20,000 nucleotides of DNA from Theodoxus fluviatilis (lineage: Eukaryota > Mollusca > Gastropoda > Cycloneritida > Neritidae): positions 1 through 20,000 of the forward strand of contig JAWQFJ010028309.1 of NCBI GenBank assembly GCA_034096865.1, given 5' to 3'. Both the position numbers and the translations under genes were made by a program. This document shows, one piece after another, positions 1-8,615 of the stretch (the first letter of the stretch is position 1; every line of letters starts with the position of its first letter). The notes under the pieces are model-generated. The model was not told the DNA's origin. It ran no database searches and saw nothing but the letters and a program-made list of their open reading frames with translations.

Positions 1-3
1 AGC

Positions 4-411
4 ATGGTAGCCGTGCCGAAGGACATCAGCGGGTTGGAGAAACAACTGGCTACGCTCACGACTGCTCTGGAGGACATGAAGAAGCAGCTAGAGAGCCGAC
101 CTCTAAAGCAGTCCTCCCCAGTCACCTGTTTTTATTGCCACAAAAAGGGGCATTTGAAGAGTGGCTGCAGGAAGCGAAAGGCCGACGCGAACTGCAACAG
201 TGGTCAACGCCAGTAAGCCACTACCCAGCGACAGTATCTCCTGTCGCCATCTCAGGGTCAATGGATTCCGCGGTATTCCGGTCCTGTCTATCCTCCTGTC
301 TCGCTACCTACTCCACAAGGCGCATACATGCAACCCCGAGCCTCATTTGGCGAGTGGCAACAACAGGCAAGTCGTCACCCGGGGCAGAGCTCCTTACCCG
401 AGGAAAACTAG
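4..411 (+). pseudogene. gag polyprotein, C-terminal part (nucleocapsid), with internal stop
   Basis: Only the end of gag is in the window. A coiled-coil-like stretch (about residues 8-30, rich in L, E, K) comes before a single zinc knuckle CFYCHKKGHLKSGC, which fits the CX2CX4HX4C spacing used by retroelement nucleocapsids to bind RNA. A basic segment follows. The frame hits a TAA at 214-216. Reading past it, the same frame gives a tail rich in Q, P and Y up to a TAG at 409-411, which is the type of linker often found after the knuckle. The TAA is therefore probably a disabling mutation, and the TAG the true end of gag. The ATG at 4 is not a real start, because the protein continues upstream of the window. 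Confidence 0.85.
402..411 (+). promoter_or_regulatory. Possible -1 ribosomal frameshift site at the gag/pol junction
   Basis: In the gag frame the heptamer G GAA AAC (402-408) sits directly before the gag stop TAG (409-411). The protease reading continues in the -1 frame from this point. Many retroelements make Gag-Pol by a -1 slip on an X XXY YYZ heptamer. This one is not canonical in its first three bases, but it has the G-GAY-YYZ form known from the natural GGAUUUA site of mouse mammary tumour virus. No downstream pseudoknot was worked out. The alternative is an ordinary indel near 400. Confidence 0.4.
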
Positions 412-835
412 CTGCCTCTGTTGTTGCGAGCCAGACAGCGGGGGAGGGCGCGGCTACAGTCAACCTGACGGGGAAGTGTCCAACAACGATAGTGCAGATA
501 AATGGGTCTGCAGTAAGTGCTGTCATCGATACAGAGAGTGAAGTCACCATGGTTACTGAAGACTGGTACTGCAAACGCTTTTCGTGCAAATCCCTGAAGG
601 TGTCAACCCTTCTGACGCTTAGAGCTGCGAATGGCTTGGAAGTGCCGTATAACGGGATAGCGACCGTAGACGTAGAGGGGTTAGGGCATTCACTGGCCAA
701 TGTTCCTGTCCTCGTGGTGAAGACTCCCAGGGACCAATCAATGCTGCAGCGAAAGACCAAGCATCCAGTTCTTTTGGGCATGAATGTTTTGTACCGAGTG
801 GGTGAGCTACTAGGCAGCGCTGAGGGGATATCACA
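406..835 (+). pseudogene. pol: retropepsin-type aspartic protease region
   Basis: Read in the third frame, this encodes a retropepsin-like domain that would cleave Gag-Pol. The active-site strand reads AVIDTESEVTMV, with the catalytic Asp codon at 528-530. The family motif is D-T/S-G; here Glu (GAG, 534-536) replaces the Gly, which should be disabling. The later hydrophobic-G motif near the domain end is seen as VLLGMN (about 772-789). After about 824 the frame loses similarity and the pol reading continues one base back, in the second frame. That frame has a TGA at 821-823, so the break must lie in about 824-850, perhaps at the GGGG run 824-827. The start at 406 follows from the proposed -1 shift and is uncertain. 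Confidence 0.8.
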
Positions 836-2260
836 ATGCCAGAACCAGCCATCAGGGAGGCTAAGCTGGAGTCGGTGTCTGCTCGTGGAATTGCCAAGGT
901 CATGGTGCCTGCTTCATCCCTCTACACGGTCAGGATCACAGGCATCGAGAAGCCCCGACGCCACCTTTTGGCCCTGCCATCTGCTCAGAACCTTCCGGGA
1001 GGACTCCTGCTCATCCCAACCCTGGTGAGTGCAGACAAAGATGCGCGCTTTGTACGAATTGCAAACTTGTCTCACGAAGACGCTTTTATGAAGGCCCGAA
1101 CATCTGTCGCTACGCTTCATGTTGTGGAAGACATCGAGGGAGATGGATGTACGCTTGACGTCTCCTCGAACGAAATTGTCGTCAGACATCCAGATGAAGC
1201 CAATGCCCTCAGTTCTCAGACAACGGAACACGTCCCGTGTCGTTCGTTTGATGGTACAGCGCTACAGCGGCAAAAGCTACAGGCATTTTTGGAGAAACAT
1301 CATAAGGCTTTCGCAAAGGATGATAGTTACTTGGGTTTCACTGATCGTGTCCAACATGAGATCCACATAAAAGATGACATTCCCACGGCGGAGCCACATC
1401 GAAGCATCCCACCGAGAATGTTTCTGGAAGTAAATCAACACCTGAAGGGACTCCTTGACAAGCAGACCATAGTTGAAAGTCACAGCACATATGCTGCTCC
1501 ACTTGTCCTGGTCCGCAAGCGTGATTCCACCCTTAGGTTGTGTGTAGACTACCGGAAGCTAAATTAGAAGACAGTGATGGACGCCTAGCCACTTCCTCGG
1601 ATTCAAGAGTCATTTGATTCCCTTGCCGGGGCACAGTACTTTTCCACCCTCGACCTGGCAAGTGGATATCACCAGATAGCATGCATCCTGATCATCAACA
1701 TAAAACGGCATTCACAACCCCCTTTGTACGAGTTCACCCGTATGACGTTTGGACTAGCAACCGCTCCTTCGACTTTTCAGCGCTTGATGCAAAACATCAC
1801 TTCAGATTTCATCTTTGAATTTCTGCTTTGCTATTTGGACGACATATTGATCTTTTCAAAGACCTTTGATGAACACTTGATTCACCTGGACAAATTCCTA
1901 GAGAAAATCACTCAAGTTGGACTCAAAATCAAATTGAGGAAATGTCAGTTGCTTAGGCGTGAAGTGAACTACCTGGGACACACGATCTCCAATGAGGGCG
2001 TGTTCTGTCAGCAAGAGAAAGTTGACGCGGTGAAGAAATGGCCTCGTCCCAAAACAGTCAAACATGTGCTTTCGTTTCTAGGATTTGCCTCATACTATCG
2101 AAGATTCATCGAGGGGTTTTCGAAAATAGCTGGCCCCCTGCATGACCTGACCCAAAGGACAAAAGCAGGAAAGAAACCCGTTGATGTCACATCGCAATGG
2201 ACAGACCGTCATGAAGCGGCCTTCGAAACACTCAAGACCGCCTTGACGACAGCCCCTGTC
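836..2260 (+). pseudogene. pol: linker and reverse transcriptase, interrupted
   Basis: The first part (to about 1430) is the linker usually found between protease and reverse transcriptase in this family. The RT fingers follow with YAAPLVLVRKRD and LRLCVDYRKLN, then [14 protein letters not shown] (the strand with the first catalytic Asp), [19 protein letters not shown] and the YLDD catalytic box at 1832-1843. The thumb and connection part includes YLGH and the [12 protein letters not shown] motif typical of Ty3/gypsy. Damage is clustered: TAG at 1565-1567, TAG at 1586-1588, loss of frame at 1678-1681 (second to first frame) and return to the second frame at 1723-1726. Together these remove the conserved core from any single product. 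The protein would copy the element RNA into DNA in cytoplasmic particles. The ATG at 836 is only where the open frame begins, not a biological start. Confidence 0.95.
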
Positions 2261-2680
2261 CTCCTGTTCGCGGACTTTGAGAAGCCATTCATCTTAGAAA
2301 CTGATGCTTCCCATGACGGGCTCAGCGCCATATTATCCCAGAAACAGCCTGACGGGACTGTGCGTGTCGTGGCCTACGCCAGCCGACGTCTCCACCCCAC
2401 TGAGAGGAAGTCTTCCAGCTATTCCAGCTTCAAACTGGAGATGCTGGCCTTGAAGTGGGCGGTGACAAAGAAGTTTCGCCACTACCTGATGGGGAGCACG
2501 TTCACAGTCTATACAGACAACAATCCGTTGACGTACTTTCGCACCGCTAAGCTAGGTGCACTAGAGCAACGATGGGCTGCCGAGTTGGCGCAGTTCACCT
2601 TCGATGTGAAATACCGCCCTGGCAAAACAAACCCAGCTGACGGTCTATCCCGACTCCCACCATCTCAAGAGGATGAAGTC
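2261..2680 (+). pseudogene. pol: RNase H domain
   Basis: This part of the second-frame ORF is an RNase H fused after reverse transcriptase, which degrades the RNA strand of the RNA-DNA hybrid during reverse transcription. All four acidic metal-binding residues are in place: Asp in ETDAS (codon 2303-2305), Glu in [10 protein letters not shown] (2438-2440), Asp in VYTDNNPL (2516-2518) and Asp in NPADGLSR (2639-2641). The phrase [14 protein letters not shown] is typical of Ty3/gypsy RNase H ends. The domain itself carries no stop or frameshift, so it is the best preserved enzymatic part. It is a pseudogene only because its polyprotein is broken upstream and downstream. Confidence 0.95.
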
Positions 2681-2860
2681 AATTGCGACACATTTCCCTC
2701 TCCATTGACTGAAATTCCAGAAGAAATAGGCGACACCCACGGACTGGTCTGCAACAGTCTGGTAGCACTCAGTGAAGAGGTGGACAAATCCAGTAGTCCT
2801 CATGCTGATGCGCTCTTGGAGGTGCCACTCCTGCAGGAAGAAGTCGTTGTGACTACCGGA

Positions 2861-4227
2861 AAACGACTGACTCAGAAAGAGCTGCAGGATCTGCAGAAGC
2901 AGGACCTCGTGATAGGGAAGTTTCTGTCATCTTGGCCGCAAAAGCCAGAGTCTACACAGGACCACTCCTCGAAGATCCTACTTCGGCAATTTTCAAGACT
3001 TCGGATCCGGGACGGGCTCCTCTACAGACATGTCGTCGACCCATCTCAAGGCCACCTCGAGCAATTGGTTCTACCCAGTTCGCTGCGTCCTGACATCCTG
3101 AGAGCACTCCATGACGACATGGGCCACCAAGCCCTGGAGAGGACACTCAAACTTCTCCGGAAACGGGTGTACTGGCCTGGTGTAACTTCGGACGTCGAGA
3201 ACTACATAAAGGCCTGTGAACGCTGTACCATGGCCAAGCAACCCAACCTGCGAACCACATCAGGCAATCTTCTCGCCACCAGACCCTTGGAAGTGCTTGC
3301 CGTGGATTTTACCAAATTGGAACCGGCCAGTGATGGTAGGGAAGATGTCCTCATCATGACGGATGTATTCTCAAAATTTTCCATGGCAGTCCCAACCCGG
3401 AATCAGGAAGCGACAACAGTGGCGAAGGCCTTGGTGAAAGAGTGGTTTGCAAGGTACGGTGTGCCGGACCGAATTCATTCTGACCAAGGAAGGGATTTTG
3501 AATCCCAGGTGATCAAGTCTTTGTGTGACCTGTATGGTATAAAAAATCTCGTACCACTGCGTACCACCCAGAGGGCAATGGACAATGTGAAAGATATAAT
3601 AGGACTCTTCATGACCTCTAAAGAACTCTCCCAACAGACCAGAAGAGGAAATGTCCCGAGCATTTACCTGCTCTCCTACAAGCCTACAATGCTACCCCTC
3701 GCAGTGCTACAGCTTTCTCGCCCTACTACATTCTCTTTGGACAGGAACGTAAACTACCAGTAGACCAACTCCTCGACACTGCATTCCCCGAGGCCAAAGG
3801 ACCTGTTGATTGGGTGCGACAGCATCGCTCCCGACTTCAGCAGGCCCATGCCAGAGCTTCTCCTCACCTCCTCGAGGCGGCAGCGCGAAGGAACCAGGCT
3901 GCAAATGTCGGGGCAAAAGACCACACCCTGCAGGTGGGAGATCTGGTCTACCGCCGAAATCGTGCAGTAGGACGCGCAAAATTCCAGGACAGATGGCGTC
4001 CGGAACTATGCGTAGTTACTGCTCGCCCCTATCCAGCAACTCATGTGTACGTGATACGCCCCCAATCTGGAGGTGCGGAGAAGGTACTGAACAGAAGAGA
4101 TCTCCTTCCAGCACAGTCACCTTTTCCTAGTTTTGATACGCCTCCCAGTGAGAGCAGAGATGCTCAAGACATAAACCGATCACCATGTGACATTCTAAAG
4201 AAAGTGACGATCCCCCAATTGAAGTGA
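2861..4227 (+). pseudogene. pol: integrase, frameshifted in the catalytic core
   Basis: The N-terminal zinc finger is HX4HX29CX2C, with His codons at 3110 and 3125 and Cys codons at 3215 and 3224. The catalytic core has its first Asp in AVDF (3305-3307) and its second in HSDQG (3482-3484). Past about 3541-3546, a run of six A, the frame jumps from second to first. There the catalytic Glu codon is at 3589-3591 and the reading continues to the stop TGA at 4225-4227. A further TAA interrupts the first frame at 3619-3621. The C-terminal part (about 3900-4120) resembles the GPY/F-type module of Ty3/gypsy integrases and ends in a polar tail. No chromodomain is visible. The intact enzyme would insert the DNA copy into the genome. 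Confidence 0.95.
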
Positions 4228-4940
4228 TTGAGCCCCGTCGCTCTGTGAGACCGAACGCAGGCTGTCGGTCATTCCATTTAGGTGACGGAGTGCCGTATGT
4301 ATAGAACTGCCTTGTGTAGGTATTGGATGTGCCTTTGACTGTAAGTTAATGTACTCGTTCCTTTCTTTTGCATGACCTCAATACGTTTCCTTTTATAGTA
4401 AAATCACACGTAGTAAAGATAATTATAGGAATGCGACAGGAGTTCCATATAATCCTATGATATACAAGAATGTGTAAAACAATAACGGTTTATTTTATTG
4501 AAATGATATGACATATCTTTTATATTACATACATACCCCTTTGATTGTTCATGGTTACATCGTTGTTGATGTCGTTCTCTCTGTGTAACGAGACGTACTG
4601 GAAAGTTTCCCTCGTTCTTGTGAATGTAGGTGGCCAATTGCGATAATGTAATCTGGAAGATCGGATTGCCTATAGGTTTCAAACTGATAGGAAATATCTC
4701 ATCGTAAGGATGCAGATAGTGCTCTCTTTGTGTGGTTGTTGCTTAGGGAAAGTTACAGTTTCCCACGACTGTTGTTTTGTTTAAAGTTTCATTTACCATT
4801 ATGTATCACTGTGTTGCTAGTGATTACGAAAGAACTGCGATGCTTGTTCATTGAGGAGAAATTTGTAATGCCGTGCGCGCATTGTGGGGTGCTGTCGTGC
4901 TTAGCAACGCCACTTTGTGTCACTGTTTGTTTGTGTGCAT
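4228..4940. other. Non-coding 3' part of the retroelement, no gene seen
   Basis: This AT-rich stretch after the integrase stop has short frames only, without recognisable domains. No env-like frame with a signal peptide or a surface/transmembrane layout was found. It probably belongs to the element's 3' untranslated region if the LTR proposed at 5490-6023 is right. Otherwise it is flanking host DNA. Confidence 0.5.
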
Positions 4941-5230
4941 CTAATTGAAGGGTTAAGACCGCTTTTAGCTTGCACGATTTGTGTGTCTAGCCATGACGAT
5001 GACATACTTGTTGAAGGGTTAAAACCGCTTCAAGTTGTCTTGTTCAACATGCTCTGTTGTTGTGTTGGTTATGCTGCGTTTTGTAATGTGAAATGTTTAA
5101 TCATGTTGCTATCATCCAACTAGTTGACGGTTAAGCCCGCTTCTAGAAGAATTGAAGAAATGTAAACTCTTACTTGTTTTGTGTGATGTTTTGGATTGTC
5201 TTCTAGTTGAATGGTTAAGACCCCTTCTAG
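4941..5230 (+). repeat. Cluster of four quasi-palindromic 27-28 base repeats
   Basis: Copies lie at 4941-4968, 5007-5034, 5120-5146 and 5203-5230, all in the same orientation, with start-to-start distances of 66, 113 and 83 bases. Shared by all are CT at the left end, TTGA, a core GGTTAA, then CC, CTT and a final AG. The outermost four bases vary but remain complementary in each copy: CTAA with TTAG, CTTG with CAAG, and CTAG with CTAG twice. The spacers are AT- and GT-rich and not obviously alike. The copies lie between the integrase stop and the possible 3' LTR, so they are likely part of the element. Function is unknown; a hairpin in the RNA or a dyad binding site would fit. Confidence 0.85.
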
Positions 5231-5480
5231 ACAGCAATAATTAAATTTAATCGTGTGATATTTCGTTATACATCATGATTGCATATAAATACCTCCTAGT
5301 AATGCATGTACTCACTAAATTCAAGATTTTGTGTCCATACTACATGTATATGTTGTCTCATGATATATTTTGTATACAAGTGATCACCTCAAACCTCTAG
5401 CACTAATTGTATTGTTCACTGTTAAACTCCTTATAGGTCATTAATCAAAATTTACAGCGAGGACGTTGTACGACAACACC
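5231..5480. other. Non-coding AT-rich stretch before the putative LTR
   Basis: AT-rich sequence without a supported gene. A possible fifth, much degraded copy of the quasi-palindromic repeat lies at about 5403-5437: it has CTAATTG, then GTTAA and CTTATAG, but with extra bases between and imperfect end pairing. Confidence 0.4.
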
Positions 5481-5489
5481 ATGGGGAGA
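5481..5489 (+). promoter_or_regulatory. Possible polypurine tract (plus-strand primer site)
   Basis: The sequence ATGGGGAGA lies directly before TGTAACAGGG. In LTR retrotransposons a short purine tract just upstream of the 3' LTR primes plus-strand DNA synthesis. This one is short and has one T, so the call rests mainly on its position. Confidence 0.4.
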
Positions 5490-6023
5490 TGTAACAGGGT
5501 GACAAAAACTTTGCTGACTTTGCTTTCTGTGCATAAGCCGCTCCTATTTTCTAGTCCTGTCACCATGTGGTCAGTTGCCCACTCAGCACTGTTTTCCTTT
5601 CATGGTAAACACCCTCTCCAATTCCTACCGAAGCCATACCGTCCCATGCCAGCCTCCGCCTTCCAACGTCTCTCTGCACTTGAACGTCTTCCTTGCCACG
5701 ACTCTTTTTCTTCTGGACATCTGGTCCCTCTTAAGTTCTAGGACGGCAGATGCCCACTCTGCCCCCCCCCCCTCTTCCTACCCACCCACCCTCTCCATCC
5801 CATGTCACGCCTTTCTCTTGACTCCTCCCCGGATTTCCGGTTTTTATTAAATATATTGACGTGACCGCTTGTGCTAAGACAGAGTAGAGTAGAGCAGAAT
5901 AGAGTATGGACTCATTCTGGCATACTGCTGCTCATTCGACGCCACGCTCGGATAGAACCAAACCACGCGATTAGACGCTCACATCTACTGTGGGGGACGA
6001 TAACCGTGTTGCCCGTGCGTACA
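5490..6023 (+). repeat. Possible 3' LTR of the retroelement
   Basis: The segment starts TGTAACAGGG after a purine-rich tract and can end at TACA (6020-6023), giving short TGTA/TACA inverted ends. Its length of 534 bases is reasonable for such an LTR. Inside is a pyrimidine-rich part with an 11-base C run (5762-5772), then ATTAAA (5846-5851), a usable polyadenylation signal, followed by GTGACCGCTTGTGC, a GT-rich context that could mark the R/U5 region. A five-unit pentamer run of AGAGT type lies at 5881-5905. The partner 5' LTR is outside the window, so identity between the two cannot be tested. The right boundary is the least certain part. Confidence 0.4.
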
Positions 6024-7242
6024 TGGACAGCGCAAGAATCACGCTTTTATCAAACAAAAAGTAGCTCTTTAGAGCCAAGGAGCCTTCCCATTGGCTGACG
6101 TGCAGAAAATATTTAGAGAAATGCTCGGGAAATAGAACCGGTTCTAAATTGTGAACTCATTTTTGGGAAACACAAATTTCCCTGATATAACTTCTCGCTC
6201 ACGAGGTGACGTGCACTTCTTGAGCGAAAATAAATAAATTTTTGTTTCAACGAGTGTGACGGCCTTGAAAGCTCTCGCCCAGGCCAGAATTTGCCAAGAA
6301 GGGACATGACCAACAGTAATATGTACTGACGCAATACAGATGTGTTCAACGTTTCATCTGCTATGGCCCCCCTGTGGGTTGGGGTTAGGAATTGACCCAC
6401 CACGTCTCCCTACGCGATTCAAATGAGGTGAATAACTAGGAAAATCGTGACTTGACTAGTGTTTGCATAGCTTATGAAGACAACAATTCCACTGTTTGGG
6501 GGCAGGATGTAACACCACTTCGATTAAATGAAAATCCCCGGAAATGCAGCTCCCACACTAACACAGTCAATCGATGACACAACACCAGCGCACGAGGAAT
6601 CATGAATCTCGTGTCACGATGGAGACAGACAGAGAACTGCAGCTACTGCCCAGTTTTCCCCATCATGATTCTCTGTAAAGTTAAAAGTTGAGGCCCCACC
6701 AGGTTATCCGGAAACTTTCCGCGGATCTGGCGAGATTTCCCCAGGGTTAAGCCATCCCATCCTTCCCTCCCTCCGGCGTAGTCCTTGCTGATTGCCGCAC
6801 CCTGTGGGGCCCATTACTGCTGACAGGAAACTATCTATGAAATCCATAGGGGAGGAGAGAAGTTATCGATTAGGATAAAAAGCAGAGAGAAAGCCCAGGG
6901 CGCCTTAATTGTGGGTGGGGATGGCTGTCCCAGGAGGTCAGATGCAGAGGCCGGACAACGAAGCGAGATCAGACCAGATCGACGAAGAAGGCTACTCGTT
7001 AAATCGCCATGGAACATTGGTTCTGATCGGATGGGTTGTTGCTGATGCTGCAGATTCTCGCACTGACGGGTTTCAAAGTATCAAATGAAAAAAACACACA
7101 CAAAACAACAGGGTTCTCCTGGATAGGCTCCCACGGCAAACTGGATGTATAGCGATTGAATGTGACATTCTGTAGAAATTGCACGCATGTACATTTCTGC
7201 ACACGTATGTATGCACTTGCGTGGGACAAAGGAGACTTGATG
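6024..7242. other. Non-coding stretch, no gene supported
   Basis: Only short frames with no recognisable domain are seen on either strand. Small landmarks are the 14-base perfect palindrome TAGAACCGGTTCTA (6133-6146), a GTGGGT/ACCCAC inverted pair (6374-6379 and 6395-6400) and the short palindrome CGGAAACTTTCCG (6709-6721). The sequence is probably intergenic or intronic. Confidence 0.5.
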
Positions 7243-7315
7243 GTGCTGCTGTGTTCATTGTTGTTGCTACCGCTTCCCTTGCTGTTGTTCCTCCTGCTGC
7301 TGTTGTTGCTGCGTG
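7243..7315 (+). repeat. Degenerate (CTG/TTG) trinucleotide tract
   Basis: The tract mixes CTG, TTG and CTT-like triplets. Its translation is leucine-rich on one strand and S/N/Q-rich on the other. Both follow from the repeat and do not suggest a protein. Confidence 0.75.
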
Positions 7316-7965
7316 ATTGGTCGAGTCTTCTTTGTTTGAGCTGCATCAACTCAGTTCCTCTCTCCATCTTTTCCCTATCTCTGCTTCTCCTCGCATTTTA
7401 TTGTTCTATTTTCTTGCCAGCCCGCTTTATTTGGAAAGGCAATCACCGTTAATTGGACGTCTAAGCATCCTATGCATGCTCTTGAATTGGAAATATATTC
7501 CAAATCGAACTTTCTGCCTGTCTAAGTCCTGGGCACTCGAATCTATGAAGTAACATCACTGCCCATCTGTGACTAGAAATTATTTAATGTTGTTTACAGG
7601 GCATACGCAAAAACAACATGTGCCATTAAGTTTGATTAAATGAAAACGAGTTCTTTAGTTGTAAAGTCAAAATCAATGTAGTATGGATATTAAAGTCTAA
7701 TGCATGCTCAGGTAATGGATGATATTCGTGCATTTGCAAATGATGAGGTTAAAAACAGCATGAGGACTTTGTTTCTTCAAAATTAAAGTAATAAAAGTAA
7801 AACAAAGTCTGTGGTCGCATCTTTCCATACCAAACGATCACATTTCACGTGTCCATGCTTTGTGTGTCCGTGTTCGCGCACGCGTCTGCGAGCATGTAAG
7901 CGAGTCCGACTTATACAGCTCCCAGCTATAATACATCTGCAGGCGCGTGCTTGCTCACGTTTGTA
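7316..7965. other. Non-coding AT-rich stretch, no gene supported
   Basis: Only short frames without recognisable domains are present. Composition becomes GC-richer from about 7850, on approach to the ACGC/AC tract. Confidence 0.5.
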
Positions 7966-8002
7966 CACACACGCACGCACGCACGCACACACACACACAC
8001 AC
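7966..8002 (+). repeat. Composite (ACGC)n(AC)n microsatellite
   Basis: A short AC start is followed by four ACGC units and then about eight AC units. The same composite architecture in the same orientation occurs at 18137-18199. Alternating purine-pyrimidine sequence of this type can adopt Z-DNA. Confidence 0.95.
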
Positions 8003-8106
8003 GTTATGCGCGGGCACACTGTCCTGAAATGCCTATGTGGCGCACAGGAGACAGGACAACACATGTTTGTCAGGGACGCTGAAGGATAGGCGCTTCATTT
8101 CTATTA

Positions 8107-8615
8107 CCCCCTTCCCCCCCTCCTCCTCCTTCCCCTCCCCTTCCCCCTCCCCCTCCCCTTCTTCCTCCTCCTCCTCCTCCTCCTCCTCCTCCTCCTCCTC
8201 CTCCTCCTCCTCCTCCTCTCCTCCTCCTCCTCTCCTCCCCTCCTCCCCCTCCCCTCCCCCTTCCCCTCCTCCTCCTCCTCCTCCTCCCCCTCCCCCTCCC
8301 CCTCCCCTCCCCCTCCCCCTCCCCCTCCCCTCCCCCTCCCCTCCTCGTCCTCCTCCTCCTCCTCCTCCTCCTCCTCCTCGTTCTCCTCGTCCTCCTCGTC
8401 CTCCTCCTCCTCCTCCTCCTCCTCCTCCTCCTCCCCTCCTCCTCCTCCCCCTCCCCCTCCTCCTCCTCCTCCCCTCCTCCTCCTCCTCCCTCCTCCTCCT
8501 CCTCCTCCTCCTCCTCCTCCTCCTCCTCCTCCTCCTCTTCTTCTTCTTCTTCTTCTTCTTCTTCTTCTTCTTCTTCTTCTTCTTCTTCTTCTTTTTCTTC
8601 TTCTTCTTCTCCTTC
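8107..8615 (+). repeat. 509-base polypyrimidine tract: (TCC)n, CCCCCT-rich and (TTC)n
   Basis: Positions 8107-8346 are 240 bases of pure C and T. After four isolated G (8347, 8380, 8389, 8398), another 217 bases (8399-8615) are pure pyrimidine. The order is C-rich lead-in, TCC repeats, CCCCT/CCCCCT runs, TCC repeats and finally a (TTC)n block at about 8538-8591. Long frames on both strands, rich in S/P/L or in E/G/R/K, are just translations of the repeat. Tracts of this type can form triplex H-DNA. The C-runs give G-quadruplex potential on the other strand. Confidence 0.98.

Larger units (their letters stand above)
1..4227 (+). mobile_element. Ty3/gypsy-type LTR retrotransposon, 3' coding part, degenerate
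   Basis: The order gag zinc knuckle, aspartic protease, reverse transcriptase, RNase H, integrase is the Ty3/gypsy (Metaviridae) order. Ty1/copia elements have integrase before reverse transcriptase, so they are excluded. Key residues are visible: a CCHC knuckle, a YLDD box, four RNase H acidic residues, an HHCC zinc finger and the D, D and E of integrase. The coding sequence is spread over all three forward frames, with four nonsense codons and four probable disabling frameshifts. Yet the stretch 1724-3540 is a single open frame of about 600 codons, so decay appears moderate. The element enters from the left, so its 5' LTR, primer binding site and most of gag are missing. The non-coding 3' part and a possible 3' LTR are annotated separately. 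No chromodomain and no env-like frame were seen. Confidence 0.97.

Noticed and set aside
308..781. 157-codon minus-strand frame in the protease region
   Set aside because: It lies opposite the protease reading, which has clear family motifs; it is a shadow frame.
3707..3979. Minus-strand and alternative plus-strand frames over the integrase C-terminus
   Set aside because: The first forward frame here continues the integrase reading through 4227; the others are shadows.
4730..5123. Two short hydrophobic frames after integrase, considered as env remnants
   Set aside because: They have no signal peptide plus ectodomain layout, no glycosylation or cleavage motifs and no similarity I can recognise; AT- and GT-rich DNA gives such frames easily.
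6024..6034. TGG directly after the TACA end, like a primer binding site next to a 5' LTR
   Set aside because: The LTR here follows the pol genes and would be a 3' LTR, where no primer site is expected; three bases match easily by chance.
6709..6745. GGAAACTTTCC and a nearby GAGATTTCCCC, resembling kappaB sites
   Set aside because: Such short degenerate motifs are expected by chance and no gene is near.
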